This document shows, piece after piece, positions 1 to 10,420 of a DNA stretch of 54,513 nucleotides (position 1 is its first letter; the number at the start of each line of letters is the position of its first letter). A program made the position numbers and the translations under genes. This DNA comes from Desertifilum tharense IPPAS B-1220. Its GTDB lineage: Bacteria; Cyanobacteriota; Cyanobacteriia; Cyanobacteriales; Desertifilaceae. The notes under the pieces were generated by a model. The model worked only from the letters and a program-made list of their open reading frames with translations. It was not told the origin of the DNA and did not search any database. The stretch covers positions 1 through 54,513 of the forward strand of contig NZ_MJGC01000065.1 of the NCBI RefSeq assembly GCF_001746915.1. The letters are read 5' to 3'.

Positions 1-65
1 ACGGGGGCGTTTTCGGAGATGGCCAGGGCCTGGGCGGCCTCGGGGCCGGCGGTGGACACGGTCAT
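1..65 (-). CDS. 5' end of an unidentified GC-rich gene (partial)
   Basis: An ATG at 65 opens a reading frame that stays open to the window edge (21 codons, beginning MTVSTAGPEAAQ). A purine-rich GAAGGGAG lies 6-7 bases upstream of the ATG, which supports a real start. By hand count 48 of 65 bases are G or C, and 20 of 21 third codon positions are G or C. That is unlike every other gene here. The piece is too short to assign a family. It could be a horizontally acquired gene, an unusually GC-rich native gene, or an assembly-edge artefact. Confidence 0.45.
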   Translation of the reverse strand, partial: MTVSTAGPEAAQALAISENAP

Positions 66-150
66 TCCCAACTCCCTTCTTCCCCTATTGCTCTAGAAAA
101 TGGGAGAAATTGGGGAATTTCCAGATTTCTTCCAAGTTGCTTAATAATTC

Positions 151-179
151 TTTAGAGCGATCCCTAGACGTGATATGAT
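151..179 (+). promoter_or_regulatory. Candidate promoter of the atp operon
   Basis: A TATGAT -10-like hexamer (174-179) is preceded, 17 bases upstream, by TTTAGA (151-156), which matches four of six positions of a sigma-70 -35 box. It lies about 60 bases before the GTG of the first atp gene, in an AT-rich spacer. This is pattern matching only; a transcription start has not been seen. Confidence 0.3.
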
Positions 180-237
180 TCCTCATGGTCTGTCTTTCAC
201 AAGTCAAGCACCAGGACTGATTTAACGCAAGGTCGTT

Positions 238-678
238 GTGAACACTTCCGACGAATCTCACGAAACCACCCCGAACGGGAATCCGAATCCGCCAGATTCC
301 CTCAACGAAGAGCCAAACGCCTCAATGGAGGAATATTACCGACTGCAACAGGAGTTGTTTATCGGTACGTTGGCGATCGCAGGCGTTATTTTTATTTTCG
401 TCTGGATTTTCTACTCCCTGAACATCGCTCTGAATTATGTCATCGGGGCGTGCACAGGTGTGGTTTACTTGAGAATGTTGGCGAAAAACGTAGAGCAGCT
501 CGGACGGCAAAAAGAACGTCTAAGCAATACGCGGTTAGCGCTTTTTATTGGGTTGATTATAGTCGCAACTCAATGGAAACAGCTACAAATCGTCCCAATT
601 TTTTTGGGATTTCTGACCTATAAGGCCGCAGTTATCGTTTACGTACTTCGGACAACATTTCTGCCCAATCCGCGTTAG
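238..678 (+). CDS. atp1: ATP synthase protein I-like assembly factor
   Basis: 146 residues, GTG start. The first 30 or so residues are polar and rich in Asn, Pro, Ser and Glu. They are followed by four hydrophobic stretches (about 40-60, 62-78, 100-112, 115-138), as in the AtpI/Atp1 family. Bacterial AtpI proteins help assemble the c-ring of F-type ATP synthase; the cyanobacterial protein is usually the first gene of the operon, as here. It lies 50 bases upstream of the a-subunit gene on the same strand. Sequence conservation in this family is weak, so the call leans on position and topology. It would sit in the thylakoid or plasma membrane. Confidence 0.85.
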   Translation: MNTSDESHETTPNGNPNPPDSLNEEPNASMEEYYRLQQELFIGTLAIAGVIFIFVWIFYSLNIALNYVIGACTGVVYLRMLAKNVEQLGRQKERLSNTRLALFIGLIIVATQWKQLQIVPIFLGFLTYKAAVIVYVLRTTFLPNPR

Positions 679-728
679 ATTAGTTCGCCTTAAGTCTCCT
701 TGCTGGCTTTGAGTCCTTGGGAATCTGA

Positions 729-1487
729 ATGGAAACGCTAAATCTTCTAGAAGCCTACAACTGCTTACCCCTTGCTGAACTAGAAGTGGGTCAGCACTTT
801 TATTGGCAAATTGGGAACCTCAAAGTTCACGGACAGATTTTCCTTACCTCTTGGTTTGTGATTGGCCTATTGGTCATCGCCTCCCTAGCCGCGACTCGGA
901 ACTTGCAGCGTATTCCCACCGGAATGCAAAACTTCATGGAGTATGCGCTGGAATTCATCCGAGATTTAGCGAAAAACCAGATTGGGGAAAAAGACTATCG
1001 TCCTTGGGTACCGTTTGTTGGTACCTTATTTCTGTTTATCTTTGTGTCGAACTGGTCAGGGGCCCTAGTTCCTTGGAAACTCGTCCATTTGCCTTCGGGC
1101 GAACTGGGCGCACCCACGGCTGACATCAACACAACGGTCGCTCTAGCGCTGTTAACCTCGCTAGCTTACTTCTATGCAGGTTTCAGCAAGCTTGGCTTAG
1201 GCTACTTTGCTCACTACGTTGAGCCAGTACCTTTCATGTTACCGTTCAAAATCATTGAAGACTTCACCAAGCCTCTTTCATTGAGCTTCCGTTTATTTGG
1301 CAACATCCTCGCTGACGAACTGGTTGTCGGAGTGCTAGTGCTGCTAGTGCCTTTATTTGTTCCCCTACCAGTTATGGCATTAGGTTTATTTACCAGTGCT
1401 ATCCAAGCCTTAATCTTTGCGACGTTGGCCGCTGCCTATATTGGGGAAGCTCTAGAAGATCATCACCATGAAGAAGAGGCTCATTAA
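729..1487 (+). CDS. atpB: ATP synthase F0 subunit a
   Basis: 252 residues, normal length for cyanobacterial/plastid subunit a (called atpI in plastid nomenclature). Several transmembrane helices are visible. The conserved helix with [11 protein letters not shown] carries the essential arginine that faces the c-ring glutamate during proton transfer. The C-terminus ends in an acidic/histidine-rich tail (DHHHEEE). It forms the proton half-channels of the thylakoid F0 motor. It is second in the operon and is followed 109 bases later by the c-subunit gene. Confidence 0.97.
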   Translation: METLNLLEAYNCLPLAELEVGQHFYWQIGNLKVHGQIFLTSWFVIGLLVIASLAATRNLQRIPTGMQNFMEYALEFIRDLAKNQIGEKDYRPWVPFVGTLFLFIFVSNWSGALVPWKLVHLPSGELGAPTADINTTVALALLTSLAYFYAGFSKLGLGYFAHYVEPVPFMLPFKIIEDFTKPLSLSFRLFGNILADELVVGVLVLLVPLFVPLPVMALGLFTSAIQALIFATLAAAYIGEALEDHHHEEEAH

Positions 1488-1551
1488 ACTCTTCAGGGGT
1501 TGATGTGCTTGGGAAGAACTCTGGCACGGTAAGAGCGACCCGCTCTGTTAG

Positions 1552-1842
<291 letters not shown>

Positions 1843-1860
1843 GTCTTAGCCTCCCTGTGT

Positions 1861-1884
1861 AGAGGTGCGAAAACTCGCATCTCT
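1861..1884 (+). promoter_or_regulatory. Hairpin between c and b' subunit genes
   Basis: AGAGGTGCGA (1861-1870) pairs with TCGCATCTCT (1875-1884) around an AAAC loop; nine Watson-Crick pairs plus one G-U. No U-run follows directly, so it is unlikely to be a simple terminator. Its place right after the c gene suggests 3'-end stabilisation or processing that would raise c-subunit expression over downstream subunits. Confidence 0.5.
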
Positions 1885-1950
1885 GCACCTTATAAAAACA
1901 CTGCACTTTGGGTTGCCTAACCCCTCTATTGACGATGGGGAATTATAAAC

Positions 1951-2424
1951 ATGACAGAATGGACGATCTTACTAGCCGTTGAGGAGACTGCAAAATCTGG
2001 AGGGCTGTTTGACATTGATGCCACCTTGCCGTTGATGGCGGTGCAGTTTTTAATTTTAACTGCGGTACTCAATGCTATTTTTTACAAGCCCCTCGGTCAA
2101 GCCATAGACGGACGTAATGACTATGTGCGGAAAAATTTGACTGAGGCGCGCGAACGGTTAGCCAAAGCCGAACGGTTAGCCCAACAGTACGAAGAAGAAC
2201 TCGCACAAGCCCGCAAACAAGCTCAAAGTGCGATCGCGTCGGCCCAAGAGGATGCGCGAAAAATTGCCCAAGACAAACTAGCACAAGCTCAAGCCGAAGC
2301 CGGGGCGAAGCGAGAACAAGCGGCTAAAGAAATTGAGCAACAAAAACAAGAAACCCTCAGCTCGTTAGAGCAACAGGTGGATGACCTCAGTCGCCAAATT
2401 TTAGACAAACTCCTTCAAGTCTAG
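1951..2424 (+). CDS. atpF2: ATP synthase F0 subunit b'
   Basis: 157 residues (atpG in older cyanobacterial nomenclature). A single N-terminal membrane helix (about residues 28-47, [17 protein letters not shown]) is followed by [12 protein letters not shown]. The remainder is a long charged coiled coil rich in Ala, Gln, Glu and Lys. Phototrophs have two different b-type stator subunits, b and b'; the tandem arrangement with the next gene is typical. It is a peripheral-stalk partner of subunit b, linking F0 to the delta/alpha end of F1. The ATG start follows GGGGAATTATAAAC, with only a weak Shine-Dalgarno match. Confidence 0.95.
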   Translation: MTEWTILLAVEETAKSGGLFDIDATLPLMAVQFLILTAVLNAIFYKPLGQAIDGRNDYVRKNLTEARERLAKAERLAQQYEEELAQARKQAQSAIASAQEDARKIAQDKLAQAQAEAGAKREQAAKEIEQQKQETLSSLEQQVDDLSRQILDKLLQV

Positions 2425-2486
2425 GTGGCGCGTCTAGAAACACCACCAGGATTTGAATTAACTTGCACTGTTATGGGTTGAGTCAC

Positions 2487-3020
2487 ATGGGTACTTTTTG
2501 GTTGCTGGCAACAGAGGCAGCAGAAGCACATGAAGGGGGTTTCGGGCTAAATTTTGACCTGCTCGAAACCAATTTAATCAACTTGGTCATCATCATTGGG
2601 GTGCTATTTTACTTTGGGCGCGGTTTTTTGGGGAAAACCTTGAGCGATCGCCAAGCTAAAATTGAAGCCGCGATTAAAGATGCTGAAAAACGGCAAAAAG
2701 ATGCCGCCGCCGCCTTAGCGGAACAGCAACAAAAGTTAGCTCAAGCTCAAGCCGAAGCCGAACGCATCCGCAAGCAAGCACAAGACAACGCGCAACGAGC
2801 CAAAGAAGAAATCTTAGCTCAGTCGGTCAAGGAAGTCGAACGCCTGCGGGAAACAGCCACCCAAGAGATGAATGTCGAACGCGAAAGAGCGATCGCCGAA
2901 TTGCGTCAGCGCGTGGCAACAATGGCATTAGCGCGAGCCGAAGCTCAACTCAAAGAGCAGCTTGATGAAGATCGCCAACAGCGCCTCGTCGATCGCAGCA
3001 TTGCAATGCTAGGAGGTTAA
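2487..3020 (+). CDS. atpF: ATP synthase F0 subunit b
   Basis: 177 residues from the ATG at 2487. A longer frame opens at a TTG at 2463, but family members start at [12 protein letters not shown] sequence, so the ATG is preferred. After a short acidic leader a membrane helix ([15 protein letters not shown]) is followed by [15 protein letters not shown] and a long Ala/Gln/Glu coiled coil ending in [15 protein letters not shown]. It dimerises with b' in the peripheral stalk. Its stop is 3 bases before the delta-subunit start, and its last codons contain that gene's ribosome-binding site, so translation of the two is probably coupled. Confidence 0.95.
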   Translation: MGTFWLLATEAAEAHEGGFGLNFDLLETNLINLVIIIGVLFYFGRGFLGKTLSDRQAKIEAAIKDAEKRQKDAAAALAEQQQKLAQAQAEAERIRKQAQDNAQRAKEEILAQSVKEVERLRETATQEMNVERERAIAELRQRVATMALARAEAQLKEQLDEDRQQRLVDRSIAMLGG

Positions 3021-3023
3021 GGC

Positions 3024-5196
<2,173 letters not shown>

Positions 5197-5200
5197 GTCG

Positions 5201-5240
5201 AAAAAGGGGTTGGTCTGACTCTAGAGACTCGCCCCTTTTT
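5201..5240 (+). terminator. Terminator-like hairpin between atpA and gamma
   Basis: AAAAAGGGG (5201-5209) pairs perfectly with CCCCTTTTT (5232-5240), with a smaller GTCT/AGAC helix inside the loop. The stem starts 5 bases after the atpA stop and its 3' arm ends in five Ts. It has the form of an intrinsic terminator but lies inside the operon, so it may attenuate rather than end transcription. Confidence 0.6.
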
Positions 5241-5245
5241 GAGTT

Positions 5246-5267
5246 GCCATTCGCCATTCGCCATTCG
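5246..5267 (+). repeat. Heptamer tandem repeat (GCCATTC)x3
   Basis: Three exact head-to-tail copies of GCCATTC followed by G lie 7 bases before the gamma start codon. They occupy the place where a Shine-Dalgarno sequence would be. Heptameric short tandemly repeated sequences (STRR) are known from cyanobacterial genomes. The same 7-base periodicity recurs, with other heptamers, at 36471-36786. Confidence 0.8.
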
Positions 5268-5274
5268 CAAAACT

Positions 5275-6225
5275 ATGCCTAACCTTAAAGCAATTCGCGA
5301 TCGCATTCAGTCGGTTAAGAATACGAAAAAAATTACAGAAGCAATGCGTCTAGTGGCGGCGGCAAAAGTACGTCGCGCTCAAGAGCAAGTCATTGCTACG
5401 CGCCCCTTTGCAGACCGTTTGGCCCAGGTGTTATACCGCCTGCAAGGTCGGCTGCAATTTGAAGATGTTGACCTGCCGTTACTCAAACAGCGCCCGGTGA
5501 GAACGGTTGGGTTGTTGGTGGTTTCGGGCGATCGCGGTCTGTGCGGCGGCTACAATGCCAACGTCATCCGCCGGGCCGAACAACGGGCGAAAGAACTGCA
5601 AGCCGAAGGCCTCAACTATCAATACGTTTTAGTCGGCCGCAAAGCCATTCAGCATTTCCAACGCCGCAACGCGCCGATTGCGGCAACCTACGCCAACTTA
5701 GAGCAAATTCCTAGCGCCAGCGAAGCCTCTACCATTGCTGACGAACTGCTGTCGCTGTTCCTCTCAGATGTGGTGGATCGCGTTGAGTTGGTCTACACCA
5801 AATTCGTCTCCTTAATTAGCTCTCGCCCAGTAGTGCAAACCCTGCTGCCCTTGGATGCTCAAGGCTTAGAGGCTGCTGATGACGAAATCTTCCGCCTCAC
5901 TTCGCGGGGGGGCGATTTTGAGGTGACGCGGGAGAAAGTCACCTCCCAGGCTCGCGCATTGCCCAGAGACATGATTTTTGAGCAAGACCCAGTGCAGATT
6001 TTAGACGCGCTGCTGCCCTTGTACTTGAATAACCAATTATTGCGATCGCTCCAAGAAGCGGCCGCTAGCGAACTCGCCGCTCGGATGACGGCCATGAGCA
6101 GCGCCAGCGATAACGCCTCAGAGCTAATTACCACCTTAACCTTGTCCTACAACAAAGCCCGCCAAGCCTCCATTACCCAGGAAATCTTGGAAGTGGTTGG
6201 TGGTGCCAGCGCCATTGGCGGTTAA
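5275..6225 (+). CDS. atpG: ATP synthase F1 subunit gamma
   Basis: 316 residues from the ATG at 5275 (atpC in older cyanobacterial nomenclature). An in-frame start at 5239 would add 12 residues encoded by the heptamer repeat and is not credible; homologues begin [11 protein letters not shown]. The N-terminal coiled-coil motif [20 protein letters not shown] and the C-terminal helix [19 protein letters not shown] are both intact. A cyanobacterial insert (about residues 195-235) is present but has no cysteine pair, so the plant-type thiol switch is absent, as in other cyanobacteria. It is the rotor shaft of F1. No clear Shine-Dalgarno sequence is visible. Confidence 0.97.
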   Translation: MPNLKAIRDRIQSVKNTKKITEAMRLVAAAKVRRAQEQVIATRPFADRLAQVLYRLQGRLQFEDVDLPLLKQRPVRTVGLLVVSGDRGLCGGYNANVIRRAEQRAKELQAEGLNYQYVLVGRKAIQHFQRRNAPIAATYANLEQIPSASEASTIADELLSLFLSDVVDRVELVYTKFVSLISSRPVVQTLLPLDAQGLEAADDEIFRLTSRGGDFEVTREKVTSQARALPRDMIFEQDPVQILDALLPLYLNNQLLRSLQEAAASELAARMTAMSSASDNASELITTLTLSYNKARQASITQEILEVVGGASAIGG

Positions 6226-6291
6226 TCGGGTTGCGGCGCAAGTCTGGAGATTAACGCAAAATCTACCCAGAGTGCGATGAATCTTAAGGGA

Positions 6292-6323
6292 AAAGAAAGG
6301 ATGAATAGTCCTTTCTTTTTTTT
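6292..6323 (+). terminator. Intrinsic terminator of the atp operon
   Basis: AAAGAAAGGA (6292-6301) pairs with TCCTTTCTTT (6309-6318) across a 7-base loop and runs into a further T tract. It lies about 65 bases after the gamma stop and 70 bases before the next gene. Confidence 0.8.
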
Positions 6324-6396
6324 GTTTTGAATGTTTCAAAAATCCCCCCTTTCAGAAGCTACAATGACATAAACTTGTAGGCCTGATTGAAAGCGA

Positions 6397-7677
6397 TTGT
6401 CTCAACTGCTGACCCTCCCCCAATTCCCCGCCCAAATTTGCCCGCTGACCAACGGATTAACCCTAATCCATCAAGCCATTCCTGCGACTCCAGTTGTGGT
6501 TGTTGATGTTTGGGTACAAGCCGGAGCCAAACTCGATCCAGAAGATGCGCCGGGAATGGCTCATTTTCTAGAACACATGATCTTTAAAGGGACCAACCGA
6601 CTCGCAGCCGGGATTTTTGACGAGGCGATTGAAAGTCGGGGTGGCTTAAGTAACGCCGCCACCAGCTACGATTACGCTCACTTTTTCATGACCACTGCGG
6701 TCGTTCATCTCAAAGAAACGCTCCCCTATCTAGCAGAATTATTGCTGCATCCGGCAATACCAGAGGAAGAATTTTTTCGGGAACGCGAAGTGGTCATGGA
6801 TGAAATTCGGCAAACTCAAGATGACCCCGATTGGCTAGGCTTTCAAACGCTACTTGAAAATCTTTATCCTAGCCATCCCTATGGCCGTTCGGTGTTAGGC
6901 AGCCAAATTCAACTGATGCAGCAAACGCCGGAACAAATGCGCGCCTTTCACCGCCAGCATTATCGACCCGATAACATGAGCGTGGTGGTGGTTGGGGGAA
7001 TTGAGCAATCTCAAGCCTTTGATTTAGTCAGCGAGTGTTTTGCGGAGTTTGAAACAAGCCATTTTCCCCCCTTGCCCCCTCCTCAACCGCCCGCCTATCA
7101 CCCCCCCCGGCTGACTCAACCCTACCGCCGCGAACTGAATTTACCCCGTTTAGAACAGGCACGCCTAATGATGGCTTGGTTGGGGCCGGGCGTAGATTCC
7201 TTAAGAAGCGCTTACGGGTTAGACTTAATTTCAGTTTTGCTGGCTTCGGGTCGCACTTCGCGGTTAGTTCGCCAATTGCGCGAAGAACAAGGATTAGTTC
7301 AGGGCATTTGCGGTAACTTTTCCTTGCAAAAAGAATCGAGTTTATTTACCCTCACCGCTTGGCTAGAACCGCAAGAGCTTCCGCAGGTGGAAGAACTCAT
7401 TCGCGAAAGCTTGTTACAATTGCAAACAGTGCCGGTTTCAGAAGCAGAACTGCTGCGCTGCCAAAGACAATTATGTAATGACTACGCTTTCTCTACGGAA
7501 ACCCCCAGCCAACTTGCAGGACTATACGGTTACTACAATACGATTGCTCAAGCCGAGCAATCGGCTATTTACACCCGTTACATTCAGTCTTTGCAACCCG
7601 AAGATATCCAGGCATTGGCCCAACAATATCTTTCACCCGATTGCTACAGTGCTATCGTGATGAAACCGCTCTGGTAG
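6397..7677 (+). CDS. M16 family zinc peptidase, catalytic-type subunit
   Basis: 426 residues. The inverted zinc motif HFLEH is at residues 56-60 (His56, Glu59, His60), with the third ligand Glu136 in EVVMDEIRQT, exactly 76 residues after His60 as the family requires. A C-terminal M16 repeat with RTSRLVRQLREEQGLV follows. The start is TTG at 6397; no closer ATG fits the conserved N-terminus. These pitrilysin/mitochondrial-processing-peptidase relatives degrade or process peptides. The next gene encodes a second M16 protein without the zinc motif, so the two probably form a heterodimer. It is probably soluble; I see no signal peptide. Confidence 0.92.
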   Translation: MSQLLTLPQFPAQICPLTNGLTLIHQAIPATPVVVVDVWVQAGAKLDPEDAPGMAHFLEHMIFKGTNRLAAGIFDEAIESRGGLSNAATSYDYAHFFMTTAVVHLKETLPYLAELLLHPAIPEEEFFREREVVMDEIRQTQDDPDWLGFQTLLENLYPSHPYGRSVLGSQIQLMQQTPEQMRAFHRQHYRPDNMSVVVVGGIEQSQAFDLVSECFAEFETSHFPPLPPPQPPAYHPPRLTQPYRRELNLPRLEQARLMMAWLGPGVDSLRSAYGLDLISVLLASGRTSRLVRQLREEQGLVQGICGNFSLQKESSLFTLTAWLEPQELPQVEELIRESLLQLQTVPVSEAELLRCQRQLCNDYAFSTETPSQLAGLYGYYNTIAQAEQSAIYTRYIQSLQPEDIQALAQQYLSPDCYSAIVMKPLW

Positions 7678-7746
7678 TTCTGTTAGCCTCCGAGTAGGGA
7701 TGAAAGTCGTTAACATCAGTAAAGATTAGGTATTAGGGAAAACTTT

Positions 7747-9033
7747 GTGAGTCTAAGTGTGACGCCTTCGCGACAGAGCTACCAAGTCGATCGAATTGAG
7801 TTAGAAAATGGCATGGTGGTATTGGTAGTTGAGAATTTCGCTGCTGATATCATTTCAGGTCGGATTTTTGTGAAAGCGGGAAGCCGACGGGAGAGTCGAG
7901 AAAAAGCTGGACTGGCGAATCTCGTAGCATCGGTACTCACGAAAGGCACAGAACGGTTGAGTTCGCTGGAAATTGCCGAAAAGGTGGAATCGGTTGGCGC
8001 GAGTTTGGGGGCAGATGCTGCCTCAGATTACTTTTTGGTAAGTTTAAAGACGGTTTCAGCGGATTTTAGCGATATTTTAGGGCTAGCGGCCGAGTTATTG
8101 CGATCGCCTGCCTTTGAACCGGCTCAAGTGGAACTCGAACGCCGCCTCGCGTTGCAAGCAATTCGTTCTCAGCAGGAACAGCCGTTTGCTCTAGCCTTAG
8201 AGGGGTTGCGTCAATCTATGTACCAGCAACACCCCTATGCTTATTCTGGGTTGGGTTCGCTCTCAACGGTGAGTCAGTTACAAGTAGAAGACTTACAGGC
8301 TTTTCATTCCACCTATTTTCGACCCGATAACATTGTTATTAGTTTATCCGGCCGCATCGCCACCCCGGATGCGATCGCGCTGATTAAAGAAACCTTTGGC
8401 GACTGGCAACCCCCGGCAACGCCCCTTCCAGCTTCCCCAGTGGTAACAGTTCCGCCCATCTCTGGCGTGACAATTTCTCCCCAGGAAACCCAGCAAGCCA
8501 TTGTCATGTTAGGTTATCTGGCGGCCTCTGTCCAGAGCGAGGATTATGCGGCGTTAAAGTTGCTGAACACCTATCTAGGGAATGGGTTATCTTCGCGCCT
8601 GTTTGTGGAGTTGCGCGAGAAGCGGGGGTTAGCCTACGATGTTTCGTCCTTTTACCCCACTCGCAGCGAGACTTCTCAGTTTGTGCTGTATATGGGAACG
8701 GCACCCACGAATACCACGGTTGCCTTAGAAGGACTGCAACAGGAAGCCGAACGCCTTTGCACCACTCGACTCACTCCAGAAGCCTTACAAGCCAGCAAAA
8801 ATAAACTTCTAGGACAATACGCGCTTGGCAAACAAACCAATGCTCAAATTGCTCAGGTGTTGGGGTGGTACGAAACCATTGGCTTAGGCATCGATTTTGA
8901 CACTCAATTCCAAGTTGATGTCAGTAATGTTACGGTTCCCATAGCTCAGGCGATCGCCCAAAAATATTTTACCAACCCTTATATCTCCCTGGTCGGGCCA
9001 GCCGAAGTTGTGAATCCCTTTGTAGAAGAGTGA
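7747..9033 (+). CDS. M16 family peptidase-like protein, non-catalytic subunit
   Basis: 428 residues, GTG start, 69 bases after the catalytic partner. It shares the fold (NGMVVLVVENFAADIISGRIFVKAGSRRE, then SSRLFVELREKRGLAYDV), but where the zinc motif should be it reads AGLANLVASVL, with no His-x-x-Glu-His. This is the usual active/inactive pairing of bacterial two-gene M16 peptidases. The inactive subunit would help bind substrate through the conserved RGLAYDV region. It ends just before a strong hairpin that separates it from the convergent hli gene. Confidence 0.9.
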   Translation: MSLSVTPSRQSYQVDRIELENGMVVLVVENFAADIISGRIFVKAGSRRESREKAGLANLVASVLTKGTERLSSLEIAEKVESVGASLGADAASDYFLVSLKTVSADFSDILGLAAELLRSPAFEPAQVELERRLALQAIRSQQEQPFALALEGLRQSMYQQHPYAYSGLGSLSTVSQLQVEDLQAFHSTYFRPDNIVISLSGRIATPDAIALIKETFGDWQPPATPLPASPVVTVPPISGVTISPQETQQAIVMLGYLAASVQSEDYAALKLLNTYLGNGLSSRLFVELREKRGLAYDVSSFYPTRSETSQFVLYMGTAPTNTTVALEGLQQEAERLCTTRLTPEALQASKNKLLGQYALGKQTNAQIAQVLGWYETIGLGIDFDTQFQVDVSNVTVPIAQAIAQKYFTNPYISLVGPAEVVNPFVEE

Positions 9034-9053
9034 ACCCCATCCTAACTCAATGC

Positions 9054-9086
9054 GAATGCCTGAGATAGTTTATATCTCAGGCATTC
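9054..9086. terminator. Bidirectional terminator-like hairpin
   Basis: GAATGCCTGAGATA (9054-9067) pairs perfectly over 14 bases with 9073-9086 across a 5-base loop. It lies between the stops of two convergent genes (M16 subunit ending 9033 and hli ending 9119). A U-run is lacking on both sides, so termination efficiency is uncertain. Confidence 0.6.
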
Positions 9087-9118
9087 AAGCGTTTATTAGA
9101 AAATAAAGGCAGATAGAC

Positions 9119-9265
9119 CTACATCAAGCCGAGTTGAGATAAAATCCCTTGACCCGTCAGATACTCAGTTGCCAAACCAATCAGAAAACCTAGCATTGCC
9201 AGACGACCATTCCAGGTTTCCGCAAACTCAGTAAAGCCAAACTTGGATTCTTGATTTTCCGTCAT
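9119..9265 (-). CDS. hli: High-light-inducible protein (HLIP/SCP), single helix
   Basis: 48 residues. The sequence FAETWNGRLAMLGFLIGL contains the chlorophyll a/b-binding signature ExxNGRxAMLGF. The Glu/Asn/Arg in it bind chlorophyll and stabilise the helix. HLIPs bind chlorophyll and carotenoid, quench excitation and protect photosystem II assembly intermediates, often as dimers in thylakoids. A GAGG lies 8 bases before the ATG at 9265. Expression of this family is usually controlled by the NblS-RpaB pathway, and a likely nblS gene is in this window (29215-31359). I could not find a clear HLR1 box upstream. Confidence 0.93.
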   Translation of the reverse strand: MTENQESKFGFTEFAETWNGRLAMLGFLIGLATEYLTGQGILSQLGLM

Positions 9266-9358
9266 GATGCAGACCTCGCACTACAAATCAATTACCTGTT
9301 ATTAAACTTAACGCAGCCTGCCAGAGTTGACAACATTTCTTAATATTTGCCCAAAACC

Positions 9359-10258
9359 TTAAGCCATCAGCTTTTCGAGAACCCAAGCGCGAATTAAGCC
9401 ATTGACCGCATCCGGAACCTCATCGTGGGGACAATGACCCGCCTGCAAAAAGTATTCAGCCAACTGCGGGCAATACTGGCGGAACTTGGCGCTGCGCTGT
9501 CTGGCATTAATCCAAGGGTCAGCCTCACCCCAAAGTAGCAGTAGCGGGCAAGCAAGCTGACTCAGCAATACATCCACCTTTTCTCCTTGGGGCGTATTGA
9601 ACACCGAGGCAAACACCTGCACCGCCCCCACATCGCAAGACGGGCGATAAATCTCCTCAACCAACTGTTCCGTGACTGCGCTTTGGTCGAGGTAGACTTT
9701 TTGCAACGTCTTGCGAATCATCGACTTTTGGCGGACGTACTGAAATAACAAGAAACTCGCCCAAGGCTGGCGAAACATGGTTTGGCTGGCCTGTCCCAAT
9801 AACTTTTTCAGCGGTTCTGGAGGAGGGGCAGTTTGGGCTTGAGTAAAGGGGCCTGCACTGTTAATCAAAATCAAACCTGCCGCCGTATCCGGAGATTGGG
9901 CAGCCGCACACAGCGAGGCATAACCCCCTAGGGAATTTCCAGCGAGAACCGCTGGTTGGCGAATCACCTGAGTGACAAAATCGCTGAGTTGGTCGCGCCA
10001 CAGGTCGCCACTATAGGCTAACTGAGGTTTAGCCGAGCGTCCAAAGCCGAGCAAATCAATCGCCCAAACTTCAAAATCTTGGCATAGGCCCGCCAGATTT
10101 TTCCGCCAGTGGTCAGTGGAAGCCCCAAACCCATGTACCAAAAGGAGGGGGGGACGTTGGGAATGGCGTTCTCCAGCCCGAACATAGTAAATTCGGTGGC
10201 CCCGCCATTGCCAATAGGTGCCGGGAAGGGGGGCCGTGTAGGAAGTCAGCGTCTGCAT
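9359..10258 (-). CDS. Alpha/beta-fold hydrolase
   Basis: 299 residues from the ATG at 10258. The frame stays open 30 codons further upstream into the transposon end, but MQTLTSYTAPLPGTYWQWRG is the cyanobacterial-type N-terminus. HGFGAS forms the oxyanion region. The nucleophile elbow GNSLGG places Ser109, WGEADPW gives Asp247, and AGHCPHDE gives His275. It resembles the chloroplast/cyanobacterial group of lipase- or dehalogenase-like hydrolases; the substrate cannot be told. It lies upstream of hli on the same strand with a 93-base gap. A TnpB-type element ends 38 bases before its start. Confidence 0.88.
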   Translation of the reverse strand: MQTLTSYTAPLPGTYWQWRGHRIYYVRAGERHSQRPPLLLVHGFGASTDHWRKNLAGLCQDFEVWAIDLLGFGRSAKPQLAYSGDLWRDQLSDFVTQVIRQPAVLAGNSLGGYASLCAAAQSPDTAAGLILINSAGPFTQAQTAPPPEPLKKLLGQASQTMFRQPWASFLLFQYVRQKSMIRKTLQKVYLDQSAVTEQLVEEIYRPSCDVGAVQVFASVFNTPQGEKVDVLLSQLACPLLLLWGEADPWINARQRSAKFRQYCPQLAEYFLQAGHCPHDEVPDAVNGLIRAWVLEKLMA

Positions 10259-10279
10259 TACGAAGCGAACGAAAATGAT

Positions 10280-10420
10280 AGGACTTAACGTATTGTGACA
10301 TCCTCCCACACCAAATCGGAGATTATGGTATGGGCTTCCCAACATCACTGCTGGGCATTCCTAGTTCTTCCCTTACGGGGTTTTGCCTCTGACCTAGACA
10401 GAGTTTCCTCTATCCCCGGC
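10280..10420 (-). ncRNA. Predicted omega (reRNA) guide RNA of the TnpB element
   Basis: In characterised IS200/IS605 systems the guide RNA overlaps the 3' end of tnpB and the right end, and its guide is the flanking host sequence. Here that places the scaffold 3' end at the right-end hairpin (10305-10334) and GAGGATGTCA. The guide would start at 10295 and read CAATACGTTAAGTCC and onward on the minus strand, into the leader of the hydrolase gene. The boundaries are inferred by analogy; no transcript evidence. Confidence 0.4.
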
